Source: Candidatus Gaiellasilicea maunaloa | GTDB lineage: Bacteria; Actinomycetota; Thermoleophilia; Gaiellales; Gaiellaceae | NCBI GenBank assembly: GCA_024330215.1 | Contig: JANDLU010000029.1 | Coordinates: forward strand, 1 to 37,504 | Direction: 5' to 3' | DNA length: 37,504 nucleotides | Part shown: positions 32,452-37,504 of the stretch, one piece after another | Layout of the letters: each line of letters begins with the position of its first letter | Numbering within the stretch: position 1 is the stretch's first letter | Position numbers and translations under genes: made by a program | The notes under the pieces: generated by a model | What the model saw: only the letters and a program-made list of their open reading frames with translations | Told to the model about the DNA's origin: nothing | Databases searched by the model: none

Positions 32452-33226
32452 GGCGGCCATTCTGCTCGACGTGGACGGCGTGCTCCACGTCTCCGGCGAG
32501 CCGATCCCAGGCGCCGTCGAGGCAGTCGGCCAGCTCCGCAAGGTCGGACACAGGCTCCGCTTCGTCACGAACAACTCGACTCGAGCCCGCGCGACCCTGG
32601 CGGAGGAGTTGCGCGCCATGGACTTCGAGCTCGACGACGAGGAGCTCCAGACGACTCCGATCGCCGCTGCACGTGAGCTCGACGGCCGCCGCGTCTTTGC
32701 GCTCGTGATGTCCGCGATCGTGCCGGATCTGAAGGGCGTCGAGCTCGTCGGCGACACGGCTGAGGCCGTGCTGATCGGCGGCTGCGACGAGACGCTCGAG
32801 CCGAACCAGGTCTTCAGCTACATGAACCTCGCCCGAGCGTTCACCGAGCTCCAGGCGGGAGCCGAGCTCTACTGCCTGCACAAGAACAAGTGGTGGCAGA
32901 CTGCGCGAGGGCCGATGCTCGACGCGGGATCCTTCGTCGCCGGACTCGAGTATGCGACGGGTGTCGAGGCGACGGTCGTCGGCAAGCCGAGCGCCGCCTG
33001 CTTCTCTGCCGCGCTCGCCGCCCTCGACGCGGAGCCCGAGCTGACGTGGATGGTGACCGACGACCTCGAGCAAGACGTCGCGGGCGCGCAGCTCTTCGGG
33101 ATGAAGACCGTGCTCCTGCGAACCGGCAAGTTCCGTCCGGACGCGCTCGAGCGCTCCAGCACGGTGCCCGACGCGATCCTCAGCTCGATCGCCCACGTTC
33201 CCGACTGGATCGACCGCGGCCGCTGA
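32450..33226 (+). CDS. HAD-superfamily (NagD-like, subclass IIA) hydrolase
   Basis: This 258-residue phosphatase of the HAD IIA group has motif I LLDVDGVLHVSG (nucleophile Asp7, acid/base Asp9), motif II FVTNNSTR, then VVGKPSAACF with the motif III Lys. Motif IV is WMVTDDLEQDVAGAQLFGMKTVLLRTG. Members act on sugar phosphates, nucleotides or phosphoglycolate; the substrate cannot be set. The ATG at 32450 overlaps the divergent arfB start by 2 bases. The stop is TGATG with acpS. Confidence 0.9.
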   Translation: MAAILLDVDGVLHVSGEPIPGAVEAVGQLRKVGHRLRFVTNNSTRARATLAEELRAMDFELDDEELQTTPIAAARELDGRRVFALVMSAIVPDLKGVELVGDTAEAVLIGGCDETLEPNQVFSYMNLARAFTELQAGAELYCLHKNKWWQTARGPMLDAGSFVAGLEYATGVEATVVGKPSAACFSAALAALDAEPELTWMVTDDLEQDVAGAQLFGMKTVLLRTGKFRPDALERSSTVPDAILSSIAHVPDWIDRGR

Positions 33227-33612
33227 TGCCCACGTCTGCCAGAAGCGTCACCGTAGGGATCGACTTGATCGAGATCGACCGGATCCGGCGGTCGCTCGAG
33301 CGCTACCCCGGCTTCAAGGATCGCTGCTTCACCCCGGACGAGCAGGCCTACTGCGACTCGCGGAAGAATCCCGCCGAGAGCTACGCAGGCCGATTCGCCG
33401 GCAAGGAGGCCGTCGGCAAGGCGCTCGGGTTCGGCGTCGCCCGCGCGTTCGCCTGGCGCGAGATCGAGATCGTCGGGCGGCCCAAGCCGTCCGTGCGCCT
33501 CGACGGCCGGGTCGCGCGCTGGGCGAAGCATCAGGGTGCCGGTGCGATCGACCTCTCCATGACCCATTCGCGGGAGCTCGCCTCGGCCGTCGCGGTCGCT
33601 GCCGAGGCCTGA
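33226..33612 (+). CDS. acpS: Holo-[acyl-carrier-protein] synthase
   Basis: The enzyme transfers the 4'-phosphopantetheine arm from CoA to acyl carrier protein. In 128 residues the two signatures are VGIDLIEIDRI (10-20, metal-binding Asp13) and GRFAGKEAVGKALG, with the catalytic Glu and the CoA-binding Lys. The C-terminus has LSMTHSRELASAVAVA. The ATG overlaps the HAD stop as TGATG. AcpS next to the NAD(P)HX repair gene is a common bacterial arrangement. Confidence 0.95.
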   Translation: MPTSARSVTVGIDLIEIDRIRRSLERYPGFKDRCFTPDEQAYCDSRKNPAESYAGRFAGKEAVGKALGFGVARAFAWREIEIVGRPKPSVRLDGRVARWAKHQGAGAIDLSMTHSRELASAVAVAAEA

Positions 33613-33620
33613 CGAGGCGC

Positions 33621-34958
33621 GTGTTCGAGCCGCTGTACACCGCGGCGGAGATGGGCGCCGCGGAGGAGCGCTATCCGGGCTACCCGGGCACGGCCCCCGA
33701 GCTGATGGAACGGGCCGGCGCCGCGGTTGCGCAGGAAGCGCTGAACGCCTTTCCGGACGCGCGTCGGTTCGCGGTCGTGTGCGGCGGCGGCGCGAATGGA
33801 CAGGACGGCCGGATCGCCGCCCGCGAGCTGCGGGCGGCGGGGCGGGATGCGGTCGAGACCTCTGCAGTCGAGCAGGCGGACGTGATCGTGGACGCGCTCT
33901 TCGGGACCGGCTTCCACGGGGAGCCGCGCGCCGAGGCTGCCGCGCTGATCGAGCGGATCAATGCGGCCCCCGGCGCGGTCGTCTCGGTCGATCTTCCGTC
34001 CGGGATCGATGCCTCGACCGGTGAGGCGGGCAGCGCGGCCGTGCGCGCGGACCGGACGGTGACCTTCCACGCCCGCAAGCTCGGGCTGGCGATCGCGCCC
34101 GGGCGATTCCACGCCGGCGAGGTTGCAGTCGTCGACATCGGCCTCGAGGCCGCCGAGACGGAGGCGGCGCTCGTGACCCCGGCGATCCTCGGGCTCGTGC
34201 CGCGCAAGCAGGAGCACGACGACAAGTACAGCGCAGGCTCCGTGCTGATCGTAGGTGGAGCCACCGGCCTGACGGGCGCCGTTTGCCTCGCCGCCGAGGC
34301 CGCGTTCCGAGCAGATGCGGGGTATGTCGCAGTCGCCGTTCCCGAGGCCTCGCTCGCGGTCGTGGAGACGAAGCTGCTGGAGCCCGTCAAGCTGACGTGG
34401 GGCGCCGTCTTCGAGGCCGCCGAGAAGGCCGGCGCGGTCGCCGTCGGACCGGGACTCGGCCGCAGCGGAGAGGCGCGGGCGCTGGTCGGCCGACTCCTGG
34501 CCGAGCTCGAGCAGCCGGTCGTTCTCGACGCCGATGCGCTGTACGAGCTCGAGCCGGGCGATTGGCGGCCCCCGGCCGTCATCACTCCACATGCGGGCGA
34601 GCTCGGCCGGCTGCTCGGCGAGAGCTCGGACTGGGTGAGGGCCCACCGGCTCGAGGCCGCTCGACGTGCTGCCGAGCGGTTCGCCTGCATCTGCCTGCTG
34701 AAGGGCGCCGACACGATCGTCGCAGCGCCCGGAGCCGGGACGCTCGTGTGCCCGATCGACGCGCCCGCACTCGCGACCGCCGGCACCGGCGATGTCCTCA
34801 CGGGCATTCTCGCGACGTTCCTGGCCAAGGGTCTGGACCCTCGACTGGCGGCTGCCGCCGGAGTCACACTGCACGGTCTCGCGGCGCGAGCGGTCCCGTT
34901 TCGAACGGGTGTCGTCGCCCGCGACGTCGTCGCGGCCCTACCGTCGATCCGCCTCTAG
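33621..34958 (+). CDS. nnr: Bifunctional NAD(P)H-hydrate epimerase/dehydratase
   Basis: This 445-residue fusion repairs hydrated NAD(P)H. The N-terminal YjeF_N epimerase domain (about 1-205) has ELMERAG, CGGGANGQDG and DLPSGIDASTG. The C-terminal ADP/ATP-dependent dehydratase domain (about 205-445) has GPGLGRSGEA, VLDADALYEL and ITPHAGELGRLLG, then LLKGADTIVA and TAGTGDVLTGILA. Both domains look intact. The GTG at 33621 lies 8 nt after the acpS stop, so the two are likely co-transcribed. Confidence 0.95.
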   Translation: MFEPLYTAAEMGAAEERYPGYPGTAPELMERAGAAVAQEALNAFPDARRFAVVCGGGANGQDGRIAARELRAAGRDAVETSAVEQADVIVDALFGTGFHGEPRAEAAALIERINAAPGAVVSVDLPSGIDASTGEAGSAAVRADRTVTFHARKLGLAIAPGRFHAGEVAVVDIGLEAAETEAALVTPAILGLVPRKQEHDDKYSAGSVLIVGGATGLTGAVCLAAEAAFRADAGYVAVAVPEASLAVVETKLLEPVKLTWGAVFEAAEKAGAVAVGPGLGRSGEARALVGRLLAELEQPVVLDADALYELEPGDWRPPAVITPHAGELGRLLGESSDWVRAHRLEAARRAAERFACICLLKGADTIVAAPGAGTLVCPIDAPALATAGTGDVLTGILATFLAKGLDPRLAAAAGVTLHGLAARAVPFRTGVVARDVVAALPSIRL

Positions 34959-34993
34959 GGCGGTGCGCGAACGTCCCTCTGGAAGGCAGTCCG

Positions 34994-34999
34994 TAGCAT
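34994..34999 (+). promoter_or_regulatory. -10 element (TAGCAT) of the metallo-hydrolase gene
   Basis: TAGCAT fits TANNNT and ends 7 nt before the ATG at 35007, with no Shine-Dalgarno between. Leaderless initiation is likely. Confidence 0.5.
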
Positions 35000-35006
35000 C
35001 GGCCGG

Positions 35007-35864
35007 ATGAAGGTCGAGATCCTCGGCTCGGGCGGGGCGACCGCGACGCCGCGGCCAGGCTGCGAGTGCCGCGTTTGTGTCGAGGCGCGGGAGCGCGGCG
35101 TCCCGTACGCACGCACAGGTCCGAGCCTCTTCGTGCACGGTCCGAACGTCCTCTTCGACACCCCGGAGGAGTCGCGCCTCCAGCTCGACCGCTCCACGGT
35201 GACGGAGATCGCGGCCTGCTTCTACTCGCACTGGCATCCCGATCACACGATGGGCCGGCGCGTCTGGGAGGCCGTCGGCGGCCGGGACTTCAGGAGCTGG
35301 CCGCCCGTGCCCGGCTCCGTCAATCGGACGGACGTCTACCTGCCCGAGCAGGTCGTCCTCGACTTCTCCGGACTGCGCGGGATCCGTCACCATTTCGACT
35401 ATCTCGAGCAGCGCGGCTTCGTCCGCGTCCTCGAGCTCCGCGACGGCGAGACCATCAGGCTCGGTGAGATCGAGGTCCGTCCCTTCCGGCTGCACGAGGA
35501 CTATGTCTACGCCTTCGAGCTGAGCGGCGAGGGCAAGCGCCTGCTCGTGGCGATGGACGAGTTGCACGGCTGGGTGCCGCCGTCCGAGCTCCGCGGCGCC
35601 GATCTCGCCGTCCTGCCGATGGGACTGAACCATGTCGATCCCTTCACCGGCGAGCGGAGGATCCACGAGGAGCACCCAGTCCTGCGCTTCGAGGCCACGT
35701 TCGAGCAGACGCTCGGGATCGTGGACGCGCTGGCCGCGAAGCGGGTCGTGCTCAGTCACGTCGAGGAGGTCGACGGCCTCGGCCACGACGACCTGTCGCG
35801 GCTCGCGGCGAGGGTCGGCCGGGAGATCGTGTTCGCGTACGACACGATGATCGTGGACGTCTAG
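35007..35864 (+). CDS. Metallo-beta-lactamase-fold hydrolase (PhnP-like)
   Basis: This 285-residue protein opens MKVEILGSGGATATPRPGCECRVC. The CxCxxC element resembles the structural zinc site of PhnP-type phosphodiesterases. The catalytic metal motif SHWHPDHTMG (HxHxDH) follows at about residues 73-82, with further ligands likely in AMDELHGW and LSHVEEV. PhnP acts on cyclic ribose phosphates, but family members vary and no phosphonate genes are near, so the substrate is open. Its TAG stop shares a base with the alr GTG, coupling the two. Confidence 0.85.
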   Translation: MKVEILGSGGATATPRPGCECRVCVEARERGVPYARTGPSLFVHGPNVLFDTPEESRLQLDRSTVTEIAACFYSHWHPDHTMGRRVWEAVGGRDFRSWPPVPGSVNRTDVYLPEQVVLDFSGLRGIRHHFDYLEQRGFVRVLELRDGETIRLGEIEVRPFRLHEDYVYAFELSGEGKRLLVAMDELHGWVPPSELRGADLAVLPMGLNHVDPFTGERRIHEEHPVLRFEATFEQTLGIVDALAAKRVVLSHVEEVDGLGHDDLSRLAARVGREIVFAYDTMIVDV

Positions 35865-36880
35865 TGGGGCGTTCCGAGCTGACGATCGATCTCGACGCGA
35901 TCCGCCGGAATGCGGGCACGCTTCTGAGGGCGCTCGACGGCGCCGAGCTCTGGGCCGTCGTCAAGGCCGACGGCTACGGTCACGGAGCGGTGGATGTCGG
36001 CCGTGCGGCTCTCGAAGCCGGCGCGACGGCGCTCTGCGTCGCTACGGTGCCGGAGGGGTTGGCGCTACGCGCGGCGCTCGGGGCGGCCCGGATCTTGGTG
36101 ATGGGGCGCGCGTCGGACGGGGAGATCGCCTCGGCGCGGGAGGCGGCGCTCGAGCTCGTCGTCGGGGCGGGCGAGATCCCCGAGAGCGTTCGCGTCCATC
36201 TGAAGCTCGACACCGGGATGGGTCGCTGGGGCCTCTCGGAGCTGCCGGCGCCGACGCGCGGTGTGGTCGGGCTGATGAGCCACTTCGCCTCCGCCGACTG
36301 CGATCCGGCGTTCACGGAAGCGCAGATCGAACGGTTCCGGGACGCGACGGCGGGCCTCCCAGGGCTGACTCGGCATCTCGCGAACAGCGCCGGCGTGCTC
36401 CGCTATCCTGCGGCGGCGTTCGACGCGGCCCGGTGCGGGATCGCGCTCTACGGGATCTCTCCGTTCGGCGAGTCGGCTGCGGCCGACGGGCTCGAGCCGG
36501 CGCTGCGCTGGGAGTCGGAGCTCGCGCAGGTGAAGCTGCTCGCACCCGGCGAGTCGACGGGCTACGGCCGGCGCTTTACGGCAGGGCGGCCGACGTGGAT
36601 CGGGATCGTCCCTGTCGGTTACGCCGACGGCTTTCGCCGCGATCTGACCGGCACGCAGGTGCGTGTCGGCGGCGAGCCGCGGCGCGTCGTCGGCACAGTC
36701 TCGATGGACGCCTTCGCCGTCGCGCTCGAGCGTGAGCTGCCGGTCGGGACGCCGGTGACGCTGATCGGCGCCGGGGTGGAGGTCGAGGAGCACGCGCGCG
36801 TCGCGGGAACGATCGGGTACGAGCTGGTGGCGGGGCTGAACAGATCCTCGGAGCGGTCGCGGCGGGTGGTCGTCGGCTGA
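35864..36880 (+). CDS. alr: Alanine racemase
   Basis: This PLP enzyme makes D-alanine for peptidoglycan. In 338 residues the PLP lysine is Lys34 in AVVKADGYGHGA. LKLDTGMGRWG and HLANSAGVL are barrel motifs. The catalytic Tyr is in STGYGRRF, and GTVSMDAF follows in the C-terminal beta domain. It is a little shorter than the usual 355-375 residues. The GTG overlaps the upstream stop. The 3' third is overlapped on the other strand by the run-on end of a transposase frame. Confidence 0.94.
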   Translation: MGRSELTIDLDAIRRNAGTLLRALDGAELWAVVKADGYGHGAVDVGRAALEAGATALCVATVPEGLALRAALGAARILVMGRASDGEIASAREAALELVVGAGEIPESVRVHLKLDTGMGRWGLSELPAPTRGVVGLMSHFASADCDPAFTEAQIERFRDATAGLPGLTRHLANSAGVLRYPAAAFDAARCGIALYGISPFGESAAADGLEPALRWESELAQVKLLAPGESTGYGRRFTAGRPTWIGIVPVGYADGFRRDLTGTQVRVGGEPRRVVGTVSMDAFAVALERELPVGTPVTLIGAGVEVEEHARVAGTIGYELVAGLNRSSERSRRVVVG

Positions 36881-37403
36881 CGGATCGGACGACGCGGCTT
36901 GGTGCGGCCGTCCAGGTGCTCGTGCTCCTGGCGGATCTGCGGCGCGGGTTACCGAGGCCGCCCCAGCGCCAGTCGCTGCGGCGCGCGCAGAAACCGATGC
37001 GAACCGGGTTCGCCCAGACGTAGTCGCAGACAGTCGCGAGATACTCCTCGCCCTCGATCGCCTTCGATTCGAAGCGGCGCTGGAAGAGATGCCCGGCCCG
37101 TCGATAGCGATGGTTGAAAGAGGCCGCGTAGAGGCCGTTCAGCCGTTCCATCCCGTCGGAGAGCGCGGGCTGGCCGCATTCGATCACCAGGTGGAAGTGG
37201 TTTCCCATCAGGCAGTAGGCGTGGCAGCGCCAGCCGAATCGATCGATCGCGCGGACGAGGAGAGCGAGGAACAACATCCGGTCGTCGTCGTCCATGAAGA
37301 TCGCGCGCCCGTCGACGCCGCGCGAGGTGATGTGCCAGATCCCGTAGCCGAACGTCGAACGCAGCGGTCGTCCCACACCGCCGACCGTATGCGACCGCGC
37401 CAC
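36576..37403 (-). CDS. IS200-like (Y1/RAYT-type) transposase, C-terminus run-on
   Basis: The first 150 or so residues match IS200-like Y1 transposases of the REP-associated (RAYT) group: YGIWHITSRGV, CLMGNHFHLVIE with the HFH metal motif (His69, His71), LFQRRFESKAIEGEEYL and DYVWANPVR. Tyr121 or Tyr128 is the likely catalytic Tyr. After WRWGGLGNP (about 36950) similarity ends. The frame continues as Arg/Ala/Pro-rich sequence antisense to alr until 36576, so the original C-terminus is lost or the natural stop was deleted. Family proteins are usually about 150-250 residues. A REP-like hairpin lies 44 bp upstream of the GTG start. Confidence 0.75.
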   Translation of the reverse strand: MARSHTVGGVGRPLRSTFGYGIWHITSRGVDGRAIFMDDDDRMLFLALLVRAIDRFGWRCHAYCLMGNHFHLVIECGQPALSDGMERLNGLYAASFNHRYRRAGHLFQRRFESKAIEGEEYLATVCDYVWANPVRIGFCARRSDWRWGGLGNPRRRSARSTSTWTAAPSRVVRSVSRRPPAATAPRICSAPPPARTRSFPRRARAPRPPPRRRSASPASRPAAHARARRRRRPSRLCRRRAAARRRHAPACRSDRGESRRRNRQGRSRSTSAALP

Positions 37404-37446
37404 GCCCCACCAGTGGCTACAAACGACGCGTCTTCCTTGGCCGCGT

Positions 37447-37463
37447 CCAGGGCCAGCCCCTGG
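37447..37463. repeat. REP-like hairpin, copy 2, beside the transposase
   Basis: A 6-bp perfect stem CCAGGG/CCCTGG-type with loop CCAGC shares its 14-nt core with the copy at 2259-2272. The A-T pair here replaces a G-T pair there, so pairing is conserved. Position just upstream of an IS200-like transposase is typical of REP sequences. It is followed by the palindrome GGCCATGGCC. Confidence 0.55.
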
Positions 37464-37504
37464 CCATGGCCGATTGAACGACGTCCGTTCGAGCCGCGTC
37501 TAGG

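Noticed and set aside
37478-37492. GAACG-N5-CGTTC inverted repeat at the right end as a LexA box
   Set aside because: The spacer between GAAC and GTTC is 7 bp, not the 4 bp of the box at 4804-4817.

Overview
The window is GC-rich bacterial chromosome (roughly 70% G+C by eye) with dense, mostly overlapping genes and very many GTG starts. Actinobacterial-type TANNNT -10 elements sit just upstream of start codons (leaderless genes), and a CGAAC-N4-GTTCG LexA box is present. This fits Actinomycetota. The mix of housekeeping genes suggests a deep class such as Thermoleophilia, but that placement is inference, not shown by a marker. Only two CDSs remain unassigned to any family, and no tRNA, rRNA, CRISPR array or prophage was seen.

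Layout. 1-191: G-rich, hairpin-rich leader. 192-2117: rph, mgtC-like, rdgB. 2118-2282: REP-like inverted repeats. 2283-4733: a YihY-type membrane protein divergent from a Roadblock-domain protein, a 65-aa membrane protein and pyrE, then the HU gene with a clear promoter and terminator. 4797-6469: a DnaQ/UvrC-like nuclease whose promoter has a LexA box in its spacer. 6477-6567: two CTTGTGTTG-N3-CAACACAAG-type palindromes. 6617-13386: pyrF, LysM protein, D,D-carboxypeptidase, PfkB-family sugar kinase, guaB, guaA and a small coupled ORF. 13408-14216: acylphosphatase and a uracil-DNA-glycosylase-like gene, divergent from one 19-bp palindrome. 14227-19770: MFS transporter, rplM-rpsI, glmM, glmS. 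19918-26382: seven genes with every stop overlapping the next start (moxR, DUF58, VWA, secreted protein, VWA, HtrA-like lipoprotein, fdhD). 26391-26493: second palindrome pair. 26501-32031: mobA facing birA, and the NAD-type formate dehydrogenase genes fdhB-fdhA. 32041-36880: arfB, HAD phosphatase, acpS, nnr, metallo-beta-lactamase protein, alr. 36576-37504: an IS200-like (RAYT-type) transposase with a REP-like hairpin close to its start.

The most notable element is the formate dehydrogenase. The catalytic subunit is interrupted by a single in-frame TGA exactly at the active-site Sec/Cys position, directly before the conserved His. A 6-bp hairpin with a GGUC loop starts 18 nt after it, so it reads as a selenoprotein and not a pseudogene. 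The diaphorase subunit is a NuoE-NuoF fusion. FdhD (sulfur transfer to the Mo cofactor) and MobA (molybdenum cofactor nucleotide attachment) are encoded just beyond birA on the other strand, so the locus carries enzyme and maturation genes together. SelA, SelB, SelC and SelD must be encoded elsewhere if the Sec call is right.

A second theme is regulation by very short intergenic DNA. At least nine genes have TANNNT 6-8 nt before the start codon. Two divergent pairs share extremely compact start regions, and repeat families of the REP/palindrome type sit in the few remaining gaps. No gene-free stretch exceeds about 200 bases.
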